From assembly GCF_016904885.1 (NCBI RefSeq), contig NZ_JADWYI010000001.1, forward strand, positions 7,869,224-7,933,223: DNA of 64,000 nt. Direction: 5' to 3'. Source of the stretch: Archangium primigenium. GTDB taxonomy: Bacteria; Myxococcota; Myxococcia; Myxococcales; Myxococcaceae. The position numbers and the translations under genes are program-made. The notes under the pieces were generated by a model. The model saw nothing but the letters and a program-made list of their open reading frames with translations. It had not been told where the DNA came from and searched no databases. This document shows, piece by piece, positions 18,350 to 26,926 of the stretch. Each line of letters opens with the position of its first letter. Position 1 is the stretch's first letter.

Positions 18350-19210
18350 TCAGCGCCGGAGCGTCGCCGCCAGATAGTCGCGGAACGACTGGGGCCGTCT
18401 GCCGAGCAGCCGCTCCAGGGTGGGATCGACGGCGGCGAACTCTCCCCGGCGGCTGGCGGTGAAGATGCTCCCGAGCATGTCCGCCGCGTGCGCGGGCACG
18501 CCCCGGGAGATCATCGCGGCCCGGTACTCCGCGTCGCTCACGGTGACGCGCGTGATGGCGCGCCCGGTGAGCTCCGAGGCGATGCGGGCGATGGCGGCGA
18601 GGTCGAGCGCCTCCGCGCCGGTCAGCGCCGGGCTCACCCCGTCCAAGCGCCCCTCCTCGGTCAGCGCGAGCACGGTGGCCTCGGCCAGGTCCGCGTGCGT
18701 GGTCCAGGAGACCGGGCCGTCTTCCGGAGCGACGAGCTTCCCGGTCTCGAGCGCCTGGCCCATGAGCATGACCGCCGACGCCGCGTAGTAGCCATTGCGC
18801 AGCGAGGTGAAGGCCCCTCCGGACGCCCGCAGGAGCTCCTCGGTGGCCGCGTGGGTGGTCATGGGCGAGAACAGGGACGCCGGGTTCGCGCCCATGTGAC
18901 TCGTGTAGAGGATGCGGCGGACCCCCACGGCCCGGGCCGCCTCGATCGCGGTGCGGTGCAACTGGGCCGCGGCGGGGCCCACGACGTTGGCCGACACGAG
19001 CAGCACCTGGGACGCGCCCTCGAAAGCGTGGCGCAGGCTCGCGGCATCCGCGTAGTCGCCTGGACGCACCCGGACGCCCCGCTCCCTCAGCGCCTGGACC
19101 TTCTCGGGCTCACGCGTGCTGAGCCCCACCTGCTGGGGGGGCACCCGCTCGAGCAGCCGCTCCACGATGGCTCCGCCCAACTGCCCGGTGGCTCCGGTGA
19201 CGACGATCAT
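18350..19210 (-). CDS. NAD(P)H:quinone oxidoreductase, QorB/NmrA-like
   Basis: Atypical short-chain dehydrogenase of 286 residues, exactly the length of E. coli QorB, which reduces quinones with NADPH. The Rossmann motif VTGATGQLGGAIVERLL opens the protein (residues 4-20). An SDR Tyr/Lys active-site pair is not required in this NmrA-like group. LYTSHMGA, FTSLRNGYYA and GPVSWTTHADLAEA are conserved in QorB/azoreductase-like members. A clear inverted repeat lies upstream at 19247-19288. QorB genes are often controlled by adjacent HxlR regulators, but no such regulator is encoded next to it here. Confidence 0.85.
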   Translation of the reverse strand: MIVVTGATGQLGGAIVERLLERVPPQQVGLSTREPEKVQALRERGVRVRPGDYADAASLRHAFEGASQVLLVSANVVGPAAAQLHRTAIEAARAVGVRRILYTSHMGANPASLFSPMTTHAATEELLRASGGAFTSLRNGYYAASAVMLMGQALETGKLVAPEDGPVSWTTHADLAEATVLALTEEGRLDGVSPALTGAEALDLAAIARIASELTGRAITRVTVSDAEYRAAMISRGVPAHAADMLGSIFTASRRGEFAAVDPTLERLLGRRPQSFRDYLAATLRR

Positions 19211-19246
19211 GACGGCCTCCTCTTGGGGGATGACCCGACGTCCCCC

Positions 19247-19288
19247 TTGTTATCGCTGAAAACATACTTCAATTATCATCGATAACAA
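19247..19288. promoter_or_regulatory. Inverted repeat upstream of the QorB-like gene
   Basis: TTGTTATCG (19247-19255) and CGATAACAA (19280-19288) form a perfect 9-bp inverted repeat across an AT-rich 24-bp spacer, 37 bp before the QorB-like ATG. A second small palindrome, TTATC-ATC-GATAA (19273-19285), overlaps the right arm. Position and symmetry suggest a repressor site over the promoter, possibly for an HxlR-type regulator encoded elsewhere. Confidence 0.55.
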
Positions 19289-19350
19289 TCCAGTACAAGG
19301 AAACCTGTCAGCACCCGCCAAGGCGCATGTTCTTCCAGCAAGGGCTGGCG

Positions 19351-20733
19351 CTACGGAGTGGTGGGGGCGCCGCCATCCACGCTGGTGGGAATGGGCCGGG
19401 ACTTCGGCACCGGCAGCAGGCATTGGCCTTTGTAGGCGACGGTCTGGCGCGGACAGTTCGGTGGCCCTTGCCTGAGCGACAGCCAGCACCCGCCGGACAG
19501 CTCCACCTCCAAGCCTTCCGTACAGGGCGCCAGCTTCTGATTGCGCACCGGCAGGGGCGCCTGCTCGGACGGAGCGGCCACGGGGTCCACCTTCACGTCC
19601 GACATCCACTCCTCTTCGGGGGCCGGGACTGTCAGGGCCACGGGCGCGAGGCAGATCACGGGAACCAGGGCCCCCACCACGACCGCGCTGAGCAGGGCCA
19701 GCCGGAGGCCGTGACTCCGAGGGGCCGGGGGCGCGGCCACGGGAGGCGCTGAGCTGTAGGACGGACGAGGCCTCGGGGGCCGGACGATGCTCCGCTCCTC
19801 GGCCTCCCACGCGAAGAGAGTCATGTCCCACTCGGGCGCCCCATCCCGGACCGCCGCGCGCAAGGCCTCGTCGAGCGCCTCGCCGCTCCGGAAGCGCGCC
19901 CGGGGGTCCTTCTCCAGCAGCCGGACGATGAGGTCACTCAAGGCGCGAGGCACTCGGGGATTGACGCTCCGGGGCGCCTGGGGCCGCACGTGGACGATGG
20001 CGGACTGGAGCACGTCCGGGGGCCACCACTCGGGGAAGGGGTAGTGCCCGGTGGTGGCGCGGTAGAGACACACGCCCAGGGCGTACAGGTCATCGGTGGG
20101 CTGGAAGGCGTAGGCCGCGGAGGGACGTCGGGGCGAGCGCCACAAGAAGCTCACGGCCTCGGGGCTGAGCACGCAGAGCGTCACGGGAGGCAGCGGCGTG
20201 GTCGTCAGCGGCGCGGCGCCCGAGTACCACCCCACCCCGAAGTCGAGCAGGACGGGCTGGCCATCCGACGCACGCACTTGAATGTGCTCGGGCTTGAGGT
20301 CGCGGTGGAACACACCCCGGACATGCAACTCCCCCAGGGTGCGCGCCACCGTGGCGGCCAGGGCCGCGAACTGGCGGAAGGTGGGCGCGCCCGACTCGGC
20401 CCAGACATCCAGGGCCTGACCGGGCACCCAGTCCATGATGACGCCCAGCCGACCGTCGCGGGGATGGGGCCAGCGGGCACAGCCATGGAAGCCCACCACG
20501 TGCGGGTGGACGGCCCGGCCCATCATCAAGGCGACCTCGCGCTCGGCCCGACCATCGCGGGCGTACAGCGCGAGCTTGAGCGCGTAGAAGTCCCCGGGGT
20601 GGTGCACGTCCTCGACGCGGTAGACGGTGCCCTGCCCGCCCTGGCCCAGCGGCTCCACCACCCGCCACGAGCCCACCCGGGTGCCCGGGGCGAGGACCTC
20701 CGAGGAACACGCGTCACCTGGGTGCTTGGACAT
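19351..20733 (-). CDS. Membrane-anchored Ser/Thr protein kinase with altered catalytic loop
   Basis: A 460-residue eukaryote-type kinase. The N-lobe has the glycine loop GQGGQG (30-35) and Lys53 (ALKLA). The catalytic loop is HRDLKPEH (143-150) and the metal-binding motif is DFG (164-166). Asp145 and Lys147 are intact, but the Asn normally at 150, which helps coordinate magnesium, is His. A single membrane helix (LRLALLSAVVVGALVPVICL) near residue 350 is followed by a ~90-residue extracytoplasmic Cys-containing tail (CTEGLEVELSGGCW, NCPRQTVAYKGQC). Such kinases are numerous in myxobacterial signalling. Activity is likely but should not be assumed. It is transcribed towards the QorB-like gene, 140 bp away. 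Confidence 0.88.
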   Translation of the reverse strand: MSKHPGDACSSEVLAPGTRVGSWRVVEPLGQGGQGTVYRVEDVHHPGDFYALKLALYARDGRAEREVALMMGRAVHPHVVGFHGCARWPHPRDGRLGVIMDWVPGQALDVWAESGAPTFRQFAALAATVARTLGELHVRGVFHRDLKPEHIQVRASDGQPVLLDFGVGWYSGAAPLTTTPLPPVTLCVLSPEAVSFLWRSPRRPSAAYAFQPTDDLYALGVCLYRATTGHYPFPEWWPPDVLQSAIVHVRPQAPRSVNPRVPRALSDLIVRLLEKDPRARFRSGEALDEALRAAVRDGAPEWDMTLFAWEAEERSIVRPPRPRPSYSSAPPVAAPPAPRSHGLRLALLSAVVVGALVPVICLAPVALTVPAPEEEWMSDVKVDPVAAPSEQAPLPVRNQKLAPCTEGLEVELSGGCWLSLRQGPPNCPRQTVAYKGQCLLPVPKSRPIPTSVDGGAPTTP

Positions 20734-20876
20734 CGGTCACCTCCACACGGGTCGAGCCGACAGGCCACGGCCTCGTACCACGAGGTGACGGCGGAAGTCA
20801 CCTGGAGCGACACGACACGTCACATCGGACGAGGCGAGGAGGACCCGTCACAAGCCATCGGTCTCCCGCGGGAACG

Positions 20877-21230
20877 TCATGCTCCCGCCAGGAAAACGAC
20901 TCCCAACATCAGGACGATCACCGCGGGGACCGCGAGCACGAACGCCAGTGCGTGCACCTTGAGGAGGCCGGCCATGCTCTCGCTCCGGAGGCCGCGACTG
21001 GAGAGTCCCATGTACACCGCGACGCTGCACCACATCAGCGCCACAGCCACCCCATTCAAGTCGAACATGGCGCCGCCCGAGGACCGGCACATCGGGGGCG
21101 AAGCAATCCCCGCCAACAGGAGGACCCCTCCCCATAGCCGCCTGTGCACCAGGACACGCTGCTTCGCGTCCTGATTCTCGGAGTCGGAGTCGGAGTCTCC
21201 GGCCATTTCTTCCTGGGTGTTCTCGGACAT
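20877..21230 (-). CDS. Small membrane protein, hypothetical
   Basis: A 117-residue protein with an acidic, hydrophilic N-terminus (a run of Ser-Asp repeats encoded by a short GAGTCG-type DNA repeat) and three predicted membrane helices: WGGVLLLAGIASPP, VAVALMWCSVAVYMG and LAFVLAVPAVIVLMLGVVFLA. No family is recognised. It reads away from the IS remnant at 21335 and is the last core-like gene before the island. The start at 21230 has only a weak ribosome-binding site. Confidence 0.6.
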   Translation of the reverse strand: MSENTQEEMAGDSDSDSENQDAKQRVLVHRRLWGGVLLLAGIASPPMCRSSGGAMFDLNGVAVALMWCSVAVYMGLSSRGLRSESMAGLLKVHALAFVLAVPAVIVLMLGVVFLAGA

Positions 21231-21334
21231 CGTGGAGCGGAGTCTACAACCAACGCGCGGAAGGCCGCTTCTCCTTCACGGCTCGCGAGAAGTCGTCGGG
21301 GCTCATGAGTTGAGAGCGCCTGCGCCTGCTGAAA

Positions 21335-21540
21335 CTGGCAAGGGCCTGCGCCTCTTCTACCTGCCCGCGTACTCACCGCAACTCAACGACGTGGAGGCCG
21401 TTTTCCAAGTGGTGAAGCACTACGAGCTGCCCGATCGCAGTTACACCACGCTCGATGAGTTGGTGGCGGCTGTGCGGCACGCACTGCGCCGCCACCATCT
21501 CCGGCTCCGTACCCCTGAACAACATCTATGTCCGAGGGCT
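21335..21540 (+). pseudogene. IS630-family transposase remnant (C-terminal end)
   Basis: This stretch encodes the last ~65 residues of an IS630/Tc1-type transposase (LFYLPAYSPQLNDVEAVF ... ELPDRSYTTLDELVAAVRHALRR), containing the final acidic residue of the DDE catalytic triad. It closely parallels the same segment of the complete element at 26894-27957 but is not identical. Its right end, ATGTCCGAGGGCT followed by TA (21541-21542), resembles the terminal repeat of that element. The rest of the element is missing. It marks the left edge of the accessory island. Confidence 0.8.
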
Positions 21541-21619
21541 TAGGAGACTATGGGATAGGTGCCCAGTCCGCGCCATTCCTTTCCTGGGAGAAAAGGGTTT
21601 CAGGTACAACACTACGCGG

Positions 21620-23671
21620 TCACCAGTCCTCCAGAAGCGCGTCGCGCTGCTCGCGAGTTCCGGTGAACGACGAGTCGGCCGCCTTCCGCAGCGACTTCAG
21701 GTATGGTCGCGTGCCCCGATCGTCGTAGAGGACTGCCGCGACCTTCCTAATCGCTGGGCGGCTGTGAACGATCGTGAAGACCGTCTCCAACGAAGCGTTC
21801 CGCCTCTCAAGCAGGCGAGCAAGAGCCGCCGCGAGTCGTTCACACCGATCCCAGTCCCGATACCAGGACACCGACGGGGCTTGCTCCCGTAGCCAGTCCC
21901 ACTCCTCGTATTCGAGGCGCGAGCTGGCAGCAGCATCGTACGTGGGCTGGAAGCACACCGCGAAAAGCGGCGACTTCACGTCGGCTTCCCAGAAAGCCAG
22001 CGTCAGACCGAACGCCGCGACGCGAGGCACGATCGAGCCAGCGCTGGAGGTTCCACTCTTCCACACCGCTGCGAGCCGCGACTGCGTGGCCCTCGGACTC
22101 AAGAAGCGACTGCCAAGCTCGAGGTCCCTAAGCGACGGAGACGACAGACTTTCAAGCCACTCAAGCACCGTGCCTGGCTGTGCCGAGATCGCCGATTGCC
22201 AAGGATAGGAAAACTGGAGCTGACCGGACGCAAGAGCCGTGAGCGCGCGGATGATCGTGACCTTGCCGCCGAAGCGGGCGAGTGCGTCGACGGAGACGTC
22301 ACGCCCTGATGTGAAGATCGCGCTGATGACAGCACCACGCGCCTCCTCATCTAGATTCGCTCCGCCGAGCTGCGACAGCACGTCGATGGCGCGCGACCCA
22401 ACTCGTTTCCAGAGAATGGGCGATTGCGCGAGCACCGGGTTCGCGCCAACGATAGTCGACAAGAACGGCGCCTGCGCGTCTCCAAAGGTCTCGACGTCAT
22501 TGGGCACGAGCAGGAGGACCGCAAGACGTAGCACGCGCTCCCCTACTTCGGTCAACGCACTACCGAGGAGAGAGAGAACCAGCGCGACACCCTCGGTGCG
22601 CGACTCATCGAAGAGCCGTCGCGTCTGGACCTCAAGCATCGTGGCTATTGGAGCGAGGTCGTTGTCTCGATGCCCGCAGAGGCCTTGAAGCATCTCGCGC
22701 CGACCAGTCACGCCCGACTCAGTGTTGGCCCTGTCGAACACCATGCCGATGAGTCGACTGCGCGCGTCCGGATCGAGGTTCTTCGCGCCCAAAACGCTCG
22801 CGAGAGCGGACCGTGCCGAGGAGCCCTGTGCGTACCACTCGCCAAAGATCGGCGCGAGGCTCGACACGATGGCGCGCCCCGCATGCGCTCCGGCAGCCGC
22901 CTCAAGCCATGTGCGAAACGTTGGGTCGCCTCTCACGGCGCCATCGAGCACCAAATCCACCCAGCCCTCAGGCTTGCCGGGCGCGCGAAGGTCGAGGACG
23001 AGTGCTGCGCTGGCGCTCTTGCGGAACTGCGACGGCGGAATCGCCCTAGGGATGGCTTGGAGGTCAAGCAATGCGCCGGCGTTCGCACGCGGCATGAGCG
23101 CGCCCGTACAGAAGGAGAATCGCGTCTTCTCCGCAGGCAACAACTCCTCCCAAAGTCGAAGGAAGACTGCTTCGAGCTGGGCCGCAGTGTCGGCGACGAC
23201 GATTACCGGACGGGGCTGGCCCAGGACCGCGCCGATCAGCAACGCGGCGAGTCGCCTGTCCGCAAACCCATCCAGGCTTGCGCCACCGGACGTGACCTCG
23301 CCCACCTCGACAGGTTTCGAGACTGCGCTATCCACTCCCTCAAGTTGGGGGCGTCTAAACGCCTCAAGCAAAGCCGTGGTCGGCACGCGCGCGACATGGT
23401 CGCGAGGAATGAGCAGCGAATGGGTCCACACGCAGCCAGGGCGCTGCATCTCCGGCGCGTACCAAGTTTTCGCGAGAACGAAGAGGTCCGTCCCGGGTAG
23501 TGGATAAGCTGTCAGGTACTCGTCGAATCCGAGCTGCATCGACGGGCCGGACATGTCGCTCAAAACGAGCATCGTCCGTAAAGCTTCCGGGGGCAGCGGC
23601 GTCGAACTGCTCAGCAGGCGATGCCCATCGCGGTAGCCGTGTATTGCCTGGTGGATGCTCGCAGGAGCCAT
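21620..23671 (-). CDS. GAP1-type GTPase-associated protein
   Basis: A 683-residue protein, last gene of the minus-strand GTPase operon. The N-terminus has the diagnostic GAP1-N pattern IHQAIHGYRDGHRLLSSS, followed by LVLSDMSGP and WTHSLLI. From memory these define the GTPase-associated protein 1 family predicted in bacterial NTP-dependent conflict systems. The remaining ~450 residues are helical and repeat-like (LEAAAGAHAGRAIV, VLRLAVLLLVPND, LASGQLQFSYPWQ), consistent with the middle and C-terminal GAP1 regions. There is no signal peptide or membrane helix. Its biochemical role is not established; by context it may sense or regulate the two GTPases, whose genes end 3 bp upstream. G+C is visibly lower than in flanking core genes. 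Confidence 0.75.
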   Translation of the reverse strand: MAPASIHQAIHGYRDGHRLLSSSTPLPPEALRTMLVLSDMSGPSMQLGFDEYLTAYPLPGTDLFVLAKTWYAPEMQRPGCVWTHSLLIPRDHVARVPTTALLEAFRRPQLEGVDSAVSKPVEVGEVTSGGASLDGFADRRLAALLIGAVLGQPRPVIVVADTAAQLEAVFLRLWEELLPAEKTRFSFCTGALMPRANAGALLDLQAIPRAIPPSQFRKSASAALVLDLRAPGKPEGWVDLVLDGAVRGDPTFRTWLEAAAGAHAGRAIVSSLAPIFGEWYAQGSSARSALASVLGAKNLDPDARSRLIGMVFDRANTESGVTGRREMLQGLCGHRDNDLAPIATMLEVQTRRLFDESRTEGVALVLSLLGSALTEVGERVLRLAVLLLVPNDVETFGDAQAPFLSTIVGANPVLAQSPILWKRVGSRAIDVLSQLGGANLDEEARGAVISAIFTSGRDVSVDALARFGGKVTIIRALTALASGQLQFSYPWQSAISAQPGTVLEWLESLSSPSLRDLELGSRFLSPRATQSRLAAVWKSGTSSAGSIVPRVAAFGLTLAFWEADVKSPLFAVCFQPTYDAAASSRLEYEEWDWLREQAPSVSWYRDWDRCERLAAALARLLERRNASLETVFTIVHSRPAIRKVAAVLYDDRGTRPYLKSLRKAADSSFTGTREQRDALLEDW

Positions 23672-23674
23672 GCG

Positions 23675-24532
23675 CTACCCGCCCCCCAAGAGCCACGCGA
23701 TCGGCTTAGTAATATCCTGACTGGTTTCCTGGTCATGGCGAACCTTGATGCGTTTCAACGCGTCGTCGAGTTCGAGGAGCGTCTGCTTCTCCGCTTCGTC
23801 GGTGATGTCGCCACCTTGCGCGCTCACCCCAAAGACATTGTGATCGAGCAGGTCGTCGTTGGCCGCCAAGAACTGCTGAAGCAACGGAATCTCCCGATTG
23901 ATGAAGCCATGCGGCGACATTCCAAGGCTCTCGACGAGGTCCCACGCGGACACCACCACGGCGATGCGTAGCTTTCTCTGCGCCCGTTCGAGGAGGAACT
24001 GGAGGAGTTCCACGAGTCTCACTTGGTGCGGGAGCATGTCAGGCGACCAAGTGTTCGGCACGGTGTTTGCTGACGTGGCCTGTGCCGTCTGGCTTCCAGG
24101 TAGCATCGCCTCAAGTTGCTGGGCTACCGCGAGCTGCGTGCCCTTCTGGACGTCCGGGTGGAGGAACAACATCACCCCGGTCGCATTTTGCACTAACGTG
24201 TCATGGTGGCGGCTCATCCTCCGATCCGTCAGTTGCTGCTTGAATGCCTCTCCGGCTAAGTCCGGGATCGAGAGGTCGACCGCGCCGACGCCCTCACCGT
24301 CAAGATGAAGAACGACGACCTGCTCGGTCTGCAGGTTCGTGCGCGGAACCTGCGAGCACTCACGCCACTCCTTCGTGATCTGATTGAGATAGGTCCGGTC
24401 GCCGCTCAGCTTCGTCAGCTTGAGCGCCGTCGCGCTGCTTCGGTCGGAGAGCACGTGCCACAGAGCTGCCACGAAAGTGGTCTTCCCCGAACCAGGCAGA
24501 CCGATGAAGAGGAGGTTCGCCCGGTTGCTCAC
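23675..24532 (-). CDS. P-loop GTPase of conflict operon (double-GTPase 1-like)
   Basis: A 285-residue P-loop NTPase. Walker A is GLPGSGKTTF at 11-20. The switch II region reads LSIPDLAGEAFKQQ, with the DxxGE form of a TRAFAC-like GTPase. VVVSAWDLVESLG supplies the base-recognition strand, in place of a clean NKxD. No transmembrane segment is present. Start ATG at 24532 overlaps the stop codon of the preceding GTPase gene by 4 nt (ATGA), implying translational coupling. It resembles the first member of the paired double-GTPase modules found with GAP1 and GASH proteins (recall of the families, not a search). GTP rather than ATP specificity is inferred. Confidence 0.75.
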   Translation of the reverse strand: MSNRANLLFIGLPGSGKTTFVAALWHVLSDRSSATALKLTKLSGDRTYLNQITKEWRECSQVPRTNLQTEQVVVLHLDGEGVGAVDLSIPDLAGEAFKQQLTDRRMSRHHDTLVQNATGVMLFLHPDVQKGTQLAVAQQLEAMLPGSQTAQATSANTVPNTWSPDMLPHQVRLVELLQFLLERAQRKLRIAVVVSAWDLVESLGMSPHGFINREIPLLQQFLAANDDLLDHNVFGVSAQGGDITDEAEKQTLLELDDALKRIKVRHDQETSQDITKPIAWLLGGG

Positions 24533-25482
24533 GGGTCCCTCCCGGTCCGCTCGAAGTACCGCCAGCCGAACTTACTGAACTCCCGCTCGTCACGTGACGG
24601 AGCTGGGGCTTCCTGGTGATCATCACGCGAAGCGGACGCCACGATGGTCGTCCACGAAACGAACGCTTCTGCGAGGCTACCATCTGAGTTCTCCTGCATC
24701 GATGAATACGCAGGACGCGCCGCGATCTTCCTGAAGGTGAGGTGCGGGACGCGAGCGCGAAACCTTCCCTCGAACTTATCCTGCGTCTTGGCGAGAAACT
24801 CCAGCGCCGATTGTCCCCCAGAAATGATGCGATCGAGCTTGGAGAAGACGACCTCGACGTGGCAGCGCGCACTCACCATGCCAGTGTCGAGCATGCTCTC
24901 TAGGATGTCCGCAGCGTCAGCATGTGCGCTCGTTCGCTGCGCCGCGCTCGCAAGGCGCTCGCCGTCGACGAGCACGACGACAGTGTCCGCCCGACGAAGG
25001 AACGTGAGTCGCTCAGCGTCCTCTTGTGAGTCCTTTGCCATACGGAACAGCTCACCCGACATCGCAGCGAGGAGGACGTCGCGGCGGGCTGTCGACAGCT
25101 CCGTACCGCGCAGGGCAAGGTGATAATACTTCGTTTCGTCGGTCAGCCACGTTCGCTGCGTATCCGGCTGGAACCCACCCGATGCGAGTCGGTTCAGGTG
25201 GCAGATTTCCTCGAAGCCGAGGAGCGACCTCGACCCAGCGAATCTGAAGCCAGCGAACGGTCCCTGATTCAGCCGCTCGTACAGCGAAGCGAGTACCGTC
25301 GTCTTGCCGCTCCCTTCGGCGCCCGCGAAGACCACGAGGTGCGTTCGCGATCGCAGCGTGATGACCTCGGCGTCGGACGATCCAAGCGCGGCGCCGGAGA
25401 AGAGCTCGATGAACTCGGGCTCTGCTTCTTCGACAGGCGCGGCGGCTTCGACCTCTGCATTTGTGGCGCCAGTGTTGGCCAT
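24529..25482 (-). CDS. P-loop GTPase of conflict operon (double-GTPase 2-like)
   Basis: A 317-residue P-loop NTPase distinct from its neighbour. A ~45-residue acidic, Ala-rich leader precedes Walker A, AGAEGSGKTT at 53-62. RTWLTDETKYYHLAL and RRDVLLAAMSGELFR occupy the switch region, and RADTVVVLVDGERLA and VEVVFSKLDRI provide later GTPase strands; SKLD is the NKxD equivalent. Its C-terminus is hydrophilic. The start lies 1 bp past the GASH stop codon, and its own stop overlaps the next GTPase start. Pairing of two dissimilar GTPases in one operon is the hallmark of these predicted conflict systems. Confidence 0.72.
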   Translation of the reverse strand: MANTGATNAEVEAAAPVEEAEPEFIELFSGAALGSSDAEVITLRSRTHLVVFAGAEGSGKTTVLASLYERLNQGPFAGFRFAGSRSLLGFEEICHLNRLASGGFQPDTQRTWLTDETKYYHLALRGTELSTARRDVLLAAMSGELFRMAKDSQEDAERLTFLRRADTVVVLVDGERLASAAQRTSAHADAADILESMLDTGMVSARCHVEVVFSKLDRIISGGQSALEFLAKTQDKFEGRFRARVPHLTFRKIAARPAYSSMQENSDGSLAEAFVSWTTIVASASRDDHQEAPAPSRDEREFSKFGWRYFERTGRDP

Positions 25483-25483
25483 G

Positions 25484-26572
25484 TCACTCCTCCGTATCTG
25501 CGTCGGACAGCGTCCGCAGCAGGATCGCCTCGACGTATGCTTGGCGCGCCACGCGAGCAGCCGTTAGTTGGATAGACGACTTCATCCCGCTGGAGGAGTC
25601 AAAGTACTGCTGCCAGCTCGTCGGTGCGCTCTTTGACCGGATGGAGGTGGCGAGCGTGAGCGGCATCAAGTCGAGCTTGCCCTCATCAAACTTCATCGTC
25701 CGCTCCCGAGCCCACTCCTCAGGAAGAGCGTTGACGAATTCGGCGAGAGCAATCTCCTGTCCCTTCGATTCCGAGGCTACGCGCGTAAGTAGCGCCGCCG
25801 CGTTGCTCGGGCCCAACGCGACATCAGTGAGATCCGCAAGCTCAGTTCCTGCGATGATTGAGGCGGCCTCTTTGAGCGACCTCCACGATTTGTTGATATC
25901 CCGACTGCAGCCACCCTCGACCCACCACAAGATGTTCGTTTCCTCGTCGGCGCAGCGCAGGTTGTGCATAGCAGCTTCAAGCTCGCTTTCAGCCCCTCGA
26001 ACGGCGTAAAGCAACGCTTGAAAGACAGGTGTGACCGCGGTCCTGAGCTGGAGCCAGTCATTGGCAGCAGTCACCCGTTCCATCGCTGTGGCGGCAGTAT
26101 CGGCGCTCCCGCTGATGGCGCTCGGATCGAAGGGCTTTCGCTTTCGCAGTTCGATGGCGATTTCGTGGACTCCCGCGAGGACCTCGCGCGAGATTTCGTC
26201 GAGGCGAGGCTCTGTAGCCCGCAGGCTTGATGCCTCTACTGCTGCGCCTGCGAGCACTGCGGTGCGCAGTATTTCGCCTCCCTCGGGGGCGGATTGAACG
26301 CAGGCGACGAGCGAAGCGCCAGCAAGGACCTGCAGTTCGAGGTTGTTGCGCTGTGGGAACGCGGGGTCCTGCTTCTGAAAGACTGCTAAGAAGGCATCTC
26401 TCGACGTCTTGGACGGGAGACCCTGGAAGATGCGGACCGTCTCTAGGAGGTTCTGGTCGCTACTGCGAAGTGCAGTCGCCCACGCCTCCACCCCGGCCCA
26501 GCGCTTCGCGAGCTTCGCTCCGTCGGGCTCAAGGGCCACCAGCCGATACCATTCACCAAAGTTCTTGTGCAT
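25484..26572 (-). CDS. GASH-type helical protein (GTPase-associated system)
   Basis: A 362-residue, all-helical cytoplasmic protein beginning MHKNFGEWYRLVALEPDGAKLAKRW, which I recognise as the N-terminus of the GTPase-associated system helical (GASH) domain. It is otherwise a run of amphipathic helices (LRSSDQNLLETVRIF, QVLAGASLVACVQS, AVRGAESELEAAMHN) with no catalytic motif. It is thought to be a scaffold or partner for the paired GTPases. It starts 17 bp after the stop of the phosphoesterase-adaptor gene and ends 1 bp before the next GTPase start. The name rests on recalled family similarity. Confidence 0.68.
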   Translation of the reverse strand: MHKNFGEWYRLVALEPDGAKLAKRWAGVEAWATALRSSDQNLLETVRIFQGLPSKTSRDAFLAVFQKQDPAFPQRNNLELQVLAGASLVACVQSAPEGGEILRTAVLAGAAVEASSLRATEPRLDEISREVLAGVHEIAIELRKRKPFDPSAISGSADTAATAMERVTAANDWLQLRTAVTPVFQALLYAVRGAESELEAAMHNLRCADEETNILWWVEGGCSRDINKSWRSLKEAASIIAGTELADLTDVALGPSNAAALLTRVASESKGQEIALAEFVNALPEEWARERTMKFDEGKLDLMPLTLATSIRSKSAPTSWQQYFDSSSGMKSSIQLTAARVARQAYVEAILLRTLSDADTEE

Positions 26573-26589
26573 GTGCGCGGCTCTCCCGG

Positions 26590-26893
26590 CTACTTCGAGG
26601 TCTCAAAAGGGTTGAAAGGCGCCGGATCAGCGTGACGTTTTTCGGTCTCGTCCCACAACTTCGCGAGGAGACCGCTCGCTGCCGCACGCTTGAAAAGTTC
26701 GCGGAACAGAGCCTCGTCGCTCAATGCGCGGTCCTCGTCAGTCAGGAGGTTGAGGGTGTTCGCGATCGCAATCTGATGGCGGAACGGCAACGTGAGGAAT
26801 CGGAACGTGAGCCTGCGCTCGTGGATCAGTGGCGGCATGGCCTCGGTGTCCTTCGCCGTCGTCTCCGCGGCGACGGCGGCCGACATCGCGCTA
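26590..26893 (-). pseudogene. 3' half of phosphoesterase-adaptor gene, cut off by IS630
   Basis: This segment encodes ~100 residues ending PFNPFETSK. The core is a compact helical domain (LTFRFLTLPFRHQIAIANTL, DEALFRELFKRAAASGLL, LWDETEKRH). I think it resembles the adaptor-like domain seen in GTPase-associated systems, with low certainty. It has no start of its own: upstream reading runs into the IS. Deleting the IS (26894-27957) plus one TA joins it in frame to the phosphoesterase at 27960-28993, giving a 445-residue protein through codons GCC GCT AGC GCG. Translation from the internal ATG at about 26883 is possible, so the adaptor might still be made separately. Confidence 0.75.
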
Positions 26894-26926
26894 AGCCCCC
26901 GGACATGAATGTTGTACACCTGAGGC

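Noticed and set aside
21170-21200. Short GAGTCG-type tandem repeat considered as a regulatory or CRISPR-like repeat
   Set aside because: Only about three units, lying within the coding sequence for the Ser-Asp stretch of the small membrane protein.
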